Made by a program: the position numbers and the translations under genes. A model generated the notes under the pieces. That model made no database searches. It was not told where the DNA came from and saw only the letters and a list, made by a program, of their open reading frames with translations. A DNA stretch of 64,000 nt, taken from the NCBI GenBank assembly GCA_902792085.1, contig CADAYE010000003.1:23953-87952 (forward strand), given 5' to 3'. Origin of the DNA: an uncultured bacterium (lineage in GTDB: Bacteria > Cyanobacteriota > Vampirovibrionia > Gastranaerophilales > Gastranaerophilaceae). Positions 16,768-25,310 of this stretch are shown one piece after another; position 1 is the stretch's first letter, and the number at the start of each line of letters is the position of its first letter.

Positions 16768-17814
16768 TTAAAATGTCACATCATAAGTTCTGCCATCTGC
16801 AAATTTGAAATTGAAAGTGATTGGTTTCGGATTTTCTTTATACTTCAAAACCAAAACTCTCATTTGTCCCTGCGGTTTGAGTTCATAATTTTCAGGCAAA
16901 GCGTTAGTATATCTTTTTGATTCTTTTGTAATTTTTGCCAATCTTATCCAGTTTGGAACACTACATAATGCTGAAGTTCCTGCCGTCAGAACAAGTACAG
17001 GAGGGAATGTTGCAACTGTATCAAGCAAATCAAGTCTGTCCAAATCAACAAATGATTCGGTTGTAACATCTTTCAATCCTGCAAGTCTTTCGCTTGTTGC
17101 TGTAACTTTTGCAGTTGAATTGTTTTTATTGGTTACAAGATACTCATGAGCATGAACATATTTGTTTTCTTTTTCTTTTAAACGGTATTCATTTTGCACC
17201 ATTGAAACTCTTGCATTATCATCATAATAATTTGTTGAATCAACAAGAGTCAAATTAATCGGCTCGGTATCCGGAGTATATGGAAATACTGACGTTTTTT
17301 TGTTATCTTTTGCCATATGGTTATTTAATTTTGCCATACCTGTTTTTAAAGGCTTAACCAAATCCGGTGAAATATAAAAGTTGCCTAATTCCTGTTTTCT
17401 TGCCAATGTAAAGAAATCAAATTTATATTCTTTCATTGCTGCTTTGTCTTCTACTTTGTCATATTTATAACCGTAATAAGTTAAAAGTTCAGTCATTTCA
17501 TTATTTTCAACATTATATTTTTCATTTGACACAACAAAGATATTTGTGTCTTTATTCGCCGGATATAGTCTGACAAAATATGTGCAGTTTTCATTAGAAT
17601 AAATATAAGCATTGTTTACATTTTCTAACGGTAAAAATTTGTCGCTGCCTTTGTATGAATCTATAGTATTTTTAATTTCTGCAGAAAGTTGTCTGATATT
17701 GACATCTTTAACCTGATAAGCATAGAAATTCTTAGTCAATTCAGCTGATGCAATGCCCGCATTAACTAATATAATAAGTAATGCTAAAAACAATAAATTA
17801 AAAATCTTTTTCAT
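16768..17814 (-). CDS. Exported hypothetical protein
   Basis: 348 aa from ATG 17814; an adjacent ATG at 17817 and a longer start at 17856 are less likely because GGAGG lies 6 nt before 17814. Signal peptide MKKIFNLLFLALLIILVNAG-IASA. The mature part has no recognised domain; a hydrophobic stretch near residue 275 (LLDTVATFPPVLVLTAGTSAL) may be membrane-associated, and the C-terminus is beta-rich (ITFNFKFADGRTYDVTF). Probably periplasmic or envelope-bound; function unknown. Confidence 0.65.
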   Translation of the reverse strand: MKKIFNLLFLALLIILVNAGIASAELTKNFYAYQVKDVNIRQLSAEIKNTIDSYKGSDKFLPLENVNNAYIYSNENCTYFVRLYPANKDTNIFVVSNEKYNVENNEMTELLTYYGYKYDKVEDKAAMKEYKFDFFTLARKQELGNFYISPDLVKPLKTGMAKLNNHMAKDNKKTSVFPYTPDTEPINLTLVDSTNYYDDNARVSMVQNEYRLKEKENKYVHAHEYLVTNKNNSTAKVTATSERLAGLKDVTTESFVDLDRLDLLDTVATFPPVLVLTAGTSALCSVPNWIRLAKITKESKRYTNALPENYELKPQGQMRVLVLKYKENPKPITFNFKFADGRTYDVTF

Positions 17815-17887
17815 CATTAACCTCCATCTCTCCTTGTTGTTTCCACTCAATAACAAATGTATATAATTATCATAATTTTTTGCGTAT

Positions 17888-17917
17888 AAAAGCGACCGAT
17901 AATCGGTCGCTTTTTTT
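17888..17917 (-). terminator. Intrinsic terminator after aspS (bidirectional)
   Basis: Perfect 10-bp palindromic stem AGCGACCGAT/ATCGGTCGCT with T-runs on both strands, 12 nt after the aspS stop in the direction of aspS transcription. Confidence 0.85.
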
Positions 17918-17928
17918 GTGATATTAAA

Positions 17929-19713
17929 CTATTTATTTTGGGTTTGAACTGTACTTTTGATATGTAATTCTCTTAATTGCTGAATTGATGCTTCCCCAGG
18001 AGCGCCTGACATCAGACATTTTGCTCCTGCGTTTTTCGGGAATGCAATAACATCGCGAATTGAATCGGTTCTTGCAAGGAGTGCAACAAGTCTGTCTAAA
18101 CCGATAGCCAAACCTGCATGTGGAGGAGTCCCGTATTGCAATGCATTAACCATAAATCCAAATTTTTCTTCCGCTTCTTCAGGAGTTAAACCTAACGCTT
18201 TGAAGATTTCCTGCTGAACTTCTGATGAATGGATTCTGACTGAACCGCCGCCAAGTTCTGTTCCGTTATAAACGATATCGTAAGCGATAGATTTTACATT
18301 TCCTAAGTCGCCTGATTTTAATTTGTCCATATCTTCAAGATTTGGGGATGTAAACGGATGATGCATAGCCATAAATCTTTGTTCTTCATCACTCCATTCA
18401 AACATTGGAAAATCAACTACCCAAAGTAATGCGTGTTTTGATTCGTCAATAAGGTTAAGCATCTTACCAAAGTGTAATCTTAATCTTCCCATTATGTCAT
18501 AAACAAGTTTTGGTCTGTCTGCAAGGAAGAAGATTATATCGCCAGCCTGAGCACCTGCTCTTTCCTGTATAGCCTTGGCCTGTTCGTCTGTGACGAACTT
18601 AAGTACAGGAGATTTTGGTGTTCCGTCTTCCTGGTAGATGATATTTGCAAGTGCTTTTGCGCCAAACGAAACTGCGATTTTTGTAATATCATCAATTTCT
18701 TTTCTTGAAAATTTAGCCCCGCCGGGGATTCTTATACCACGAACAATTCCGCCCTGCTGCAATGTGTTTTTAACAATCTGGAATTCTGACTGCATAATGA
18801 TATCGCCGATATCAAAAAGTTCAAGTCCGAATCTTGTATCAGGTTTATCAGAACCGAATCTGTCCATTGCTTCCTGCCAAGTGATTTGAGTAAACGGAGG
18901 TTTAACTTCTACACCTGCGGCTTTAAACGCATCTACAATCAAGCCTTCAACTACTTTTATAACATCTTTTTGTTCGACAAAAGACATTTCAAGGTCAACC
19001 TGAGTAAATTCTGGCTGTCTGTCAGCACGTAAGTCTTCATCTCTGAAGCATTTTGCAATTTGATAATATCTTTCAATACCGCCGACCATCAAAAGTTGTT
19101 TAAAGATTTGCGGTGATTGAGGTAAGGCGAAAAATTTACCTTCCTGAACTCTTGATGGTACTAAATAATCTCTTGCGCCTTCCGGAGTAGTTTTAATCAA
19201 AATCGGAGTTTCAACTTCCAAAAAGTCTAATTTATTCAAATATCCTCTGATAGCCTGAACTATGTCGTGGCGCAAAACTAATTTTGAAAGCATTGTTTCG
19301 CGTCTTAAATCAAGATATCTGTATTTCAGACGAATATCTTCAGATACATTTTCATCGTCCAAAACAAAAGGCAAAACTTTTGATTCAGAAAGAATTTCAA
19401 CGGATTCAGGATACATTTCAACCTGACCTGTCGGATATTTTTCATTATAAGTTTCCGGCGGTCTTTTTGTGATTTTACCGCTTACTTTTATTACATATTC
19501 ACTTCTTACTTTTCCAAATACTTCATGCACCTGCGGATTGATTTGCGGATTTGCAACAAGTTGAAATACACCGCTTCTGTCACGAAGTTCAATAAATAAA
19601 ATTCCGCCCAAATCACGAACAGTAGCAACCCATCCTGATAAAGTAACGGTTTTGTCAATATCTTCAAGTCTTAATTTCCCACATTCGTGGTCTTTGTAAT
19701 TTGTTTCAATCAT
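17929..19713 (-). CDS. aspS: Aspartyl-tRNA synthetase
   Basis: Charges tRNA with aspartate; 594 aa, the bacterial-type length. N-terminal OB fold (TVTLSGWVATVRDLGGILFI, LRDRSGVFQLV), class II motif 2 (FRDEDLRADRQPEFTQVDLE), a bacterial GAD insertion domain (KFVTDEQAKAIQERAGAQAG), and motif 3 (GLDRLVALLARTDSIRDVIA). AAGGA lies upstream of the ATG. It could be discriminating or non-discriminating (Asp/Asn); not decidable from sequence here. A palindromic repeat lies upstream of its start. Confidence 0.97.
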   Translation of the reverse strand: MIETNYKDHECGKLRLEDIDKTVTLSGWVATVRDLGGILFIELRDRSGVFQLVANPQINPQVHEVFGKVRSEYVIKVSGKITKRPPETYNEKYPTGQVEMYPESVEILSESKVLPFVLDDENVSEDIRLKYRYLDLRRETMLSKLVLRHDIVQAIRGYLNKLDFLEVETPILIKTTPEGARDYLVPSRVQEGKFFALPQSPQIFKQLLMVGGIERYYQIAKCFRDEDLRADRQPEFTQVDLEMSFVEQKDVIKVVEGLIVDAFKAAGVEVKPPFTQITWQEAMDRFGSDKPDTRFGLELFDIGDIIMQSEFQIVKNTLQQGGIVRGIRIPGGAKFSRKEIDDITKIAVSFGAKALANIIYQEDGTPKSPVLKFVTDEQAKAIQERAGAQAGDIIFFLADRPKLVYDIMGRLRLHFGKMLNLIDESKHALLWVVDFPMFEWSDEEQRFMAMHHPFTSPNLEDMDKLKSGDLGNVKSIAYDIVYNGTELGGGSVRIHSSEVQQEIFKALGLTPEEAEEKFGFMVNALQYGTPPHAGLAIGLDRLVALLARTDSIRDVIAFPKNAGAKCLMSGAPGEASIQQLRELHIKSTVQTQNK

Positions 19714-19734
19714 CTCTTAAAATTCCTTCTTTTT

Positions 19735-19812
19735 TGTCATCCTGAACTTGTTTCAGGATCTAATATTCTTATTACTACAATAAACAGATTCTGAAATAAA
19801 TTCAGAATGACA
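19735..19812. repeat. Palindromic repetitive element (TGTCATCCTGAA type)
   Basis: 78-bp imperfect palindrome. The left arm is TGTCATCCTGAACTTGTTTC plus AGGATCT, and the right arm is its diverged reverse complement. The left 27 nt recur exactly, inverted, at 27624-27650; a diverged single arm is at 45720-45747. Such elements are widespread dispersed repeats in bacteria. Confidence 0.8.
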
Positions 19813-19842
19813 GTATAATATTATCACAAAAACAAAAAATAA

Positions 19843-19871
19843 TGGACAACATTATCTCTTTTTGGTAAATT
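19843..19871 (+). promoter_or_regulatory. Promoter predicting leaderless start for the NFACT gene
   Basis: TGGACA, 17-nt spacer, TAAATT, 6 nt, ATG 19878. No SD. The geometry places transcription start at the ATG. Confidence 0.55.
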
Positions 19872-19877
19872 TTCTTT

Positions 19878-21365
19878 ATGATTTCATTTGACAGTTTGAT
19901 ATTAAAAGCCTTCACAGATGAGAATAAAGAGTTTATAACCGGTGCAAGAATAAATAAAATTCAGCAGCCGACAAGACGAGAACTTATTTTGTCGTTGCGA
20001 AACAGCGGTCAGACAAAACAATTTTATATAAATATTGACCCTAAAATTTACCATATCTGTTTTATGAATGAAGAAAATTTAAAAAAAAGACTCATTGAAA
20101 TTCCCCAAAAACCGCCAATGTTTTGTATGCTTTTGCGAAAGTATCTGCAAAATTCCAAGATTGCAAAAGTTAATCAACTTGAGGGTGAAAGAATTTTAGA
20201 GTTGTTTTTTGAAACATACAATGAAATAGGGGACAAAATTTATCTTTGCCTTGCCATTGAATTAATGGGCAAATATTCGAATATTATTCTTTATAACACC
20301 GATACAAATATGATTTTGGGGTGTGCGCATAATGTCGGAGCGGATAAAAGTCAGGTTAGAGAAGTTTACGGACAAATCCCTTATACTTATCCTCCCGAAC
20401 ATTCATCAAAATATTTTATCGAAGAACGATATGCTTTTTTATTCAATTATTTAAGGAAAAAAGCATCATCTCATTGCGAGCAAAGCGAAGCTATCCAGTC
20501 GTTTATTTTATATGGAAATATTAATTCCCTCATTGATAATTATTATGCAACTTTGACAAACAGAGCAAAATTCAAAGCCTTAAAATCAGAATATTTAGCA
20601 CTCACAAATCAAAAGTTAAAAAAATGTCAAAAATCTTTAAATGAAATGTATAGTCAGTTAAAACGCAGTGAAAATTACGATAAATACAGACTTTACGGAG
20701 ATTTACTCATGGCAAATTTGTATAATCTGAAAGATTTTTCTTCCGAAGCCAAAGTGTTTGATTACGAAAATGAGCAGGGAATAACGATTTCGCTAAAAAA
20801 TACAAAAACAGTGAAAGAAAATGCAAATGAGTATTACAAAAAATATAGCAAAGGCAAAACTGCAGGGATAAAGTTGGGCGAACTTATTGAAGAAAACAGG
20901 CAGACTAAAGAATATTTTGAAAGCGTTTTATATTCAATTGAGATTGCAAAAAATATTGAAGAATTGAATGAAATAGAATTAGCCGAATACTCTCCCAATG
21001 AGGGTAGCTCGAAGGCTATGTCTTCGGGTGAGGGTATAACATGTATTAAGAAAGATGACCAAACCCGCATTTATATCGGCAAAAATAATAAACAAAATGA
21101 TTATATAATATCAAAATTGGCATCTGACGAAGATTTGTGGTTCCACACTAAAGATTGCCCCGGTTCTCATGTATTGTTAAAAACTCAAAATCCGACAGAT
21201 AAACTTATTTTGCAATGTGCAAAACTCGCAAAAGAAAATTCGCAAGGAAAAAATTCATCAAAAATCGGGGTAATTTATACTAAGCGTAAATATTTACGCA
21301 AACCGCCAAAGGCAAATTTAGGTTATGTCACCTACAAAAATGAAAAAGAAATTGTTGTGGACTGA
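19878..21365 (+). CDS. rqcH: NFACT-family ribosome quality control protein (RqcH-like) with two repeat-derived inserts
   Basis: Members bind stalled 50S-peptidyl-tRNA and add C-terminal Ala tails. 495 aa: NFACT-N from residue 1 (SLILKAFTDENKEFITGARINKIQQP), a coiled-coil middle (about 225-350), and an NFACT-R domain near the end (DLWFHTKDCPGSHVLLKT). Slightly shorter than B. subtilis RqcH. Residues about 196-208 (ASSHCEQSEAIQS) and 372-387 (SPNEGSSKAMSSGEG) are in-frame translations of dispersed repeats rather than family sequence. rsmE follows after 30 nt. Old annotations call this family fibronectin-binding. Confidence 0.88.
   Translation: MISFDSLILKAFTDENKEFITGARINKIQQPTRRELILSLRNSGQTKQFYINIDPKIYHICFMNEENLKKRLIEIPQKPPMFCMLLRKYLQNSKIAKVNQLEGERILELFFETYNEIGDKIYLCLAIELMGKYSNIILYNTDTNMILGCAHNVGADKSQVREVYGQIPYTYPPEHSSKYFIEERYAFLFNYLRKKASSHCEQSEAIQSFILYGNINSLIDNYYATLTNRAKFKALKSEYLALTNQKLKKCQKSLNEMYSQLKRSENYDKYRLYGDLLMANLYNLKDFSSEAKVFDYENEQGITISLKNTKTVKENANEYYKKYSKGKTAGIKLGELIEENRQTKEYFESVLYSIEIAKNIEELNEIELAEYSPNEGSSKAMSSGEGITCIKKDDQTRIYIGKNNKQNDYIISKLASDEDLWFHTKDCPGSHVLLKTQNPTDKLILQCAKLAKENSQGKNSSKIGVIYTKRKYLRKPPKANLGYVTYKNEKEIVVD
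20463..20501. repeat. In-frame dispersed repeat inside rqcH (CATTGCGAGCAAAGCGAAG type)
   Basis: Matches the familiar bacterial repeat read in protein as SHCEQSEAIQ. It sits between the NFACT-N region and the coiled coil, where a linker insertion would be tolerated, and keeps the frame. Confidence 0.75.
20991..21038. repeat. Second in-frame repeat inside rqcH
   Basis: TCTCCCAATGAGGGTAG then CTCGAAG-gctatgt-CTTCGGG and TGAGGG: a palindromic GC-rich patch read as SPNEGSSKAMSSGEG, just before the NFACT-R domain. Confidence 0.65.
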
Positions 21366-21395
21366 TTGTGGTATAATATATAAAACGAGGAAATT

Positions 21396-22172
21396 ATGCC
21401 GCATTTTTTTATTAAATCAGGACAGGTAAATAATGACAAAATAAGCATAAGCGATAAGGAAAACTATTTTCATATTGCCCGTTCTTTGCGTGCAAGAAGA
21501 GGTGAAAAGCTTTTGCTTATTGATGAAAATAAAATTCAATACGAAACAACTATTCAAAGTATTACCAATAGTGAAATTACGACAAAAATTGATAAATCTT
21601 ATCCCAGCAAAAGATTTCTTGATTTTGAACTGTATCTTGCCCAAAGTCCTTTGAGAAGTGATGCCCAAAACCTTTTGATAGAAAAGGCAACAGAACTTGG
21701 TGTTAAGGGGGTTTATCCCGTTAAAACCGACAATTGCGCTCTCAACAACGAAATGATTGATAAAAAAATTGAAAAATGGCAAAAAATTATGTATGAAAGT
21801 TCAAAACAATGTGAAAGGGCTGATATTCCGACATGTTACCCTCGAACAACTATAGAAAAAGTTTTAACCGAAAACAATTTTGATAAAGTAATTGTATTTT
21901 GCGAAAGAATTGCAACCAAAACAATCAGGGAATCCTTTAATAAAAAACCTATTAAAAAAGGGGATAAAGTTCTTGTGATAATCGGACCTGAAGGGGGATT
22001 TTCACAAAGAGAATTCGATTGGTTTAACAGCCCCTCACCCCTACCCCCTCTCCCCAATGTGGCGAGGGAAATTATCGTAGAAATGCTCACATTAGGCGAT
22101 ATGATTTTAAGGGCGGAAACCGCAGCAACAGTTGCACTTGGAAATATTATTTATGAATACTCAAATCATTAA
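21396..22172 (+). CDS. rsmE: 16S rRNA m3U1498 methyltransferase, with repeat-derived insert
   Basis: SPOUT methyltransferase acting on 16S rRNA U1498. 258 aa: N-terminal PUA-like domain (HFFIKSGQ...HIARSLRARRGEKLLLID), then the knot with LIEKATELGV, IGPEGGFSQREFDWF, and LGDMILRAETAA (SAM pocket). Residues about 211-225 (NSPSPLPPLPNVARE) are foreign to the family, which normally runs straight from GPEGG-F...E to the LG..ILR..TA segment; the DNA there is a CCCTCACCCC-type repeat. GAGG precedes the ATG. It overlaps cca by 20 nt. Confidence 0.92.
   Translation: MPHFFIKSGQVNNDKISISDKENYFHIARSLRARRGEKLLLIDENKIQYETTIQSITNSEITTKIDKSYPSKRFLDFELYLAQSPLRSDAQNLLIEKATELGVKGVYPVKTDNCALNNEMIDKKIEKWQKIMYESSKQCERADIPTCYPRTTIEKVLTENNFDKVIVFCERIATKTIRESFNKKPIKKGDKVLVIIGPEGGFSQREFDWFNSPSPLPPLPNVAREIIVEMLTLGDMILRAETAATVALGNIIYEYSNH
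22029..22070. repeat. In-frame CCCTCACCCCTACCCCCTC repeat in rsmE
   Basis: GC-rich patch (CCCTCACCCCTACCCCCTCT, then GGCGAGGGA) of the same family as 1665-1700 and 44439-44521, preserving the reading frame close to the SAM-binding knot. Confidence 0.7.
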
Positions 22173-23559
22173 AAAACGAATAAAAAACGATAAAATTCTG
22201 AATAATCTCGCAAGTTTTTTTGATAATGATATCTGGCTTGTGGGCGGTGCCGTTCGTGATATTTTGCTTGATAAAGAAATTTTGGACAGGGATTTAATAG
22301 TAACAGATTTAGATGCAAAAGATTTTTCTTTTAAAGTTGCGGATTTTTTAGGCGGAACTTTTATTCCGCTTGATGAAGAAAATAAGATTTACAGAATAGT
22401 TTTAGAGGATAAAAAAAATTATCTTGATATAACAAATCCGACAGAAAATTCTTTGGAAAAAGACATTTATCGCAGGGATTTGAAAGTAAATGCGGTTGCA
22501 GTAAATATTAAAACAGGCGAAATTTTTGACCCGACTGAGGGTTTAAAAGATTTTGAAAACAAAGTTTTAAACGGTATAAGAGAAGAAAACTTTACTGATG
22601 ACCCTTTAAGGCTTTTGAGAATTTTTAGATTTCATTCAACTTTGGGGTTTGAAATTTCTGATGACTTGACAGGTATTGCAAAAAAGCATGCACAACTTAT
22701 TATTAAACCTGCAAAAGAGCGTATTGAATATGAACTTATGAAACTTTTTGGCGGTCAATATTCTGATAGTGCGCTTTTAAAAATGGATGAGTGCAACATT
22801 TTAGAATTGATTTTTCCTTTTGTGAAGGAATTAAAACAAGTTTCGCCAAATGCTCATCACCATTTGGATTTGTTTCATCATAGCATTGAAACAGTCAGAC
22901 AGATTGAACTTTTATACTCTCAAAGTTTGCCTGAAGTAAAAGAACATCTTAATAAAGTTGATTTCGGAGGATTTTCAAGACTTGCTCATTTAAAGTTGTC
23001 TGCTTTTATGCATGATATCGGCAAGTTTTCAACTTGGTTTATTGAGGAAGATACAGGTCGTCACAGGTTTTACAAACATGATGATGTCGGTTCAAAAATG
23101 GCACCTGAAATTCTTCGTCCCCTTGCTTTTTCTAATAAGCAGATAAAGTACATACAAAAAATGATTAAAAACCACATGTATGCAACAATGGTGGTTTGTT
23201 CCCCGGAATTGTCAGACAAAATTATGATGCGTTATGTACGCAAGATGGAAGATGATGCGATAGATGCTATAATGATAGGCAAAGCAGACAGACTTTCTGC
23301 TTTGGGGCCTGAAATAACAGAAGAAATGGTTAATGAAAACCTGACTATGCTCGATAAACTTTTGAAATTTTATCTTGACAGTCTTGAAACGCTCAAACCG
23401 CTGCCCAAATTGTTAGACGGCAATGAGATTATGGAAATTTTGAATATCAAACCATCTCCGCAATTAGGCAAAATTTTAAACGAACTGCACGAAGCCCAGT
23501 TAAACGGGGATATAACAACAAAAGAACAGGCAGTTGAATTTGTGAAAGAATTACACTAA
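22153..23559 (+). CDS. cca: CCA tRNA nucleotidyltransferase / poly(A) polymerase family, with HD domain
   Basis: Adds or repairs the 3' CCA of tRNAs. From ATG 22153 the protein is 468 aa (an upstream TTG start is less likely). Class II nucleotidyltransferase head: WLVGGAVRDILL, DRDLIVTD metal-binding acidic pair, RRDLKVNAVA, then DPLRLLRIFRF, followed by an HD domain (FMHDIGK, with a later KNHM). This gene matters because the tRNA at 27884 has no encoded CCA. A poly(A) polymerase role cannot be excluded from sequence. It overlaps rsmE by 20 nt and the convergent TPR gene by 9 nt. Confidence 0.92.
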   Translation: MNTQIIKKRIKNDKILNNLASFFDNDIWLVGGAVRDILLDKEILDRDLIVTDLDAKDFSFKVADFLGGTFIPLDEENKIYRIVLEDKKNYLDITNPTENSLEKDIYRRDLKVNAVAVNIKTGEIFDPTEGLKDFENKVLNGIREENFTDDPLRLLRIFRFHSTLGFEISDDLTGIAKKHAQLIIKPAKERIEYELMKLFGGQYSDSALLKMDECNILELIFPFVKELKQVSPNAHHHLDLFHHSIETVRQIELLYSQSLPEVKEHLNKVDFGGFSRLAHLKLSAFMHDIGKFSTWFIEEDTGRHRFYKHDDVGSKMAPEILRPLAFSNKQIKYIQKMIKNHMYATMVVCSPELSDKIMMRYVRKMEDDAIDAIMIGKADRLSALGPEITEEMVNENLTMLDKLLKFYLDSLETLKPLPKLLDGNEIMEILNIKPSPQLGKILNELHEAQLNGDITTKEQAVEFVKELH

Positions 23560-24303
23560 GGATAATTTTGTATTAGAAGCGGTTAGTTTTCTTAGTTTTT
23601 CCATTCTGCGCATGACAAAATTTGCATTTTTATCTTCCGGCTTGTGTTCCAAAAACTTGTGATAATACCTCTTTGCCTCTCTTTGTTTGCCGAGTTTGTC
23701 AAGGCAATATGCAATATCATAATACCCCTGCGCATAGTTGGGGTTGATTTTTAAAACTTGCTTATACAAATCCAGTGCGGAATTATAAAGTTCCATTCTC
23801 ATTAAAAGAGTTGATTTTCTTAAATAAGCACTCAGATATGTTGGTGAATTATCAATAAGTTTTTGGTAAATCATCATTGCCATATCTTGTTCATCACACT
23901 GCTCATGCGCAAGCCCAAGATGATATATTGCATCTGCGTTGTCAGGCTCAAGTTCAATTGCATGAATAAAGCATTTTATTGCTTTGCATGGAATTTCATC
24001 TTCAAGATGACATAAACCCAACTCATAAAAAGTTTCAAAATTATCTTTGTCTAATAATGCGGATTTTTCCAAAGCCGAAATTGCTTTTTGGAGTTTGCCT
24101 AAATGTTTGTAGCAAATTCCCAAATTCAGATATGTGTCAGGGTTGTTTCTGTCTAACAAAATAGAATTCAGATAAAAGCCTATTGCTTCTTTAAAGGAAT
24201 TTTTTGATTTTAAATTATCCGCTTTACTTTGCAAATCATTTTTTTTGATCTGAACTTTGAACGGAACGCCCATATATTCTGTTTTTGAATTACTCTTTTT
24301 CAA
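23551..24303 (-). CDS. TPR-repeat protein, TTG start
   Basis: 250 aa cytoplasmic protein (no signal peptide) with about five TPR units (NPDTYLNLGICYKHLGKLQK, NFETFYELGLCHLEDEIPCK, NADAIYHLGLAHEQCDEQDM, NPNYAQGYYDIAYCLDKLGK). I keep the TTG at 24303 as start because GAGG lies exactly 7 nt upstream; the first in-frame ATG (24273) has no SD. Acts presumably as a protein-interaction scaffold. Convergent with cca, overlapping 9 nt. Confidence 0.82.
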   Translation of the reverse strand: MKKSNSKTEYMGVPFKVQIKKNDLQSKADNLKSKNSFKEAIGFYLNSILLDRNNPDTYLNLGICYKHLGKLQKAISALEKSALLDKDNFETFYELGLCHLEDEIPCKAIKCFIHAIELEPDNADAIYHLGLAHEQCDEQDMAMMIYQKLIDNSPTYLSAYLRKSTLLMRMELYNSALDLYKQVLKINPNYAQGYYDIAYCLDKLGKQREAKRYYHKFLEHKPEDKNANFVMRRMEKLRKLTASNTKLSLV

Positions 24304-24310
24304 CTTATTT

Positions 24311-24314
24311 CCTC
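24311..24314 (-). promoter_or_regulatory. RBS deciding a TTG start
   Basis: GAGG, 7 nt before TTG 24303 on the minus strand; this supports the non-ATG start of the TPR gene. Confidence 0.55.
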
Positions 24315-24482
24315 TGTGTCATTGCTCTTGCAGTGAAATAATCCGGTCATTTCCCTCTCTTTCAAAATTAGAACGGATTATATTTTTATTCTAAATATTT
24401 TTTCACCAGAGAATAACCACCGTTTGATGTAAAGATTAATCAATCATTAGATTTATTCGCATATTAATGCTATAAATTTGTT

Positions 24483-25310
24483 ATGAAAAAGTTTGGAATT
24501 CTATTAGGGATAGCATGTTTTGTATTTGTATCTTTATTGCCTGTTATGGCAGAAGATGCGGTGCAATTAAGAGGGGTTGAAAAACCTAAAATTGAATTGC
24601 CAAAACAGGATTATAAAAAAACTGATACCCTTTTGATGTCTGATGATGAAATGCTTAGTCAAATTGTTAAACTTCAGCGTGAAAAGGATATGGAAGATAT
24701 TGACAATCTTTGGAAAGGTACGGTTTCAAATAATCAGGTTATAGGTTTTGCTTTAAAAAAACTTGCGACACCTGAAAGCCAACGAAGAATACACTCATCA
24801 CTTATGGCAAAAACTTTATCTGCGATAATTTCAGGGGCATCAATGGCTCCAATGCTTTTAGGTCAGAATTATATGATTCAGTCAGGTGCTTACGGAGCAG
24901 GTAGAATTGCACAAAATCTTTTGAACAGAAAAAATATTCCTAAAGAAATTCCGCTAACAGATACCGAACTTATTGAACTTGCAGGACTTGTCGAAAATCT
25001 GCAGGATAAAATTATAAGTGCATATTATAATTACAAAAATTCACTTGAACTTTTGAAAGAAATACGCTCAAGGGAAATGCTTTATAATAAAAATTATGCA
25101 AAAGCAATGGAAGATGAAGATTTTTTGGAAATAGCAGTTTCATCATCTCTTTATCAGGATATTCAACTTGATGAAGAAAAATATATCCATCTTTGCAAAA
25201 AATATCATTTGGAATTACAGCGTCTTGCAGGTAAAAAAGTTGTAGATAATCTTAATTTATATCAGTATAATTACGATTCAACCTTAGTAGGAGGGGGAAC
25301 AAAGAAATGA
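24483..25310 (+). CDS. Exported helical protein, first of a paralogous pair
   Basis: 275 aa. Signal peptide MKKFGILLGIACFVFVSLLPVMA. It shares a core with the downstream protein: LWKGTVSNNQVIGFALKKLA versus LWQGAAMQSDTINFALYKLA, a hydrophobic Gly/Ala/Met-rich stretch, then NLQDKIISAYYNYKNSLELL versus DLQQKTVDLYYDYMNSKKQL. The long helix with a YYNYKNS motif recalls the hairpins of TolC-type proteins, but no beta-barrel is visible. TATAAA lies 6 nt before the ATG (leaderless). It overlaps the next gene by 4 nt (ATGA). Function unknown. Confidence 0.65.
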   Translation: MKKFGILLGIACFVFVSLLPVMAEDAVQLRGVEKPKIELPKQDYKKTDTLLMSDDEMLSQIVKLQREKDMEDIDNLWKGTVSNNQVIGFALKKLATPESQRRIHSSLMAKTLSAIISGASMAPMLLGQNYMIQSGAYGAGRIAQNLLNRKNIPKEIPLTDTELIELAGLVENLQDKIISAYYNYKNSLELLKEIRSREMLYNKNYAKAMEDEDFLEIAVSSSLYQDIQLDEEKYIHLCKKYHLELQRLAGKKVVDNLNLYQYNYDSTLVGGGTKK

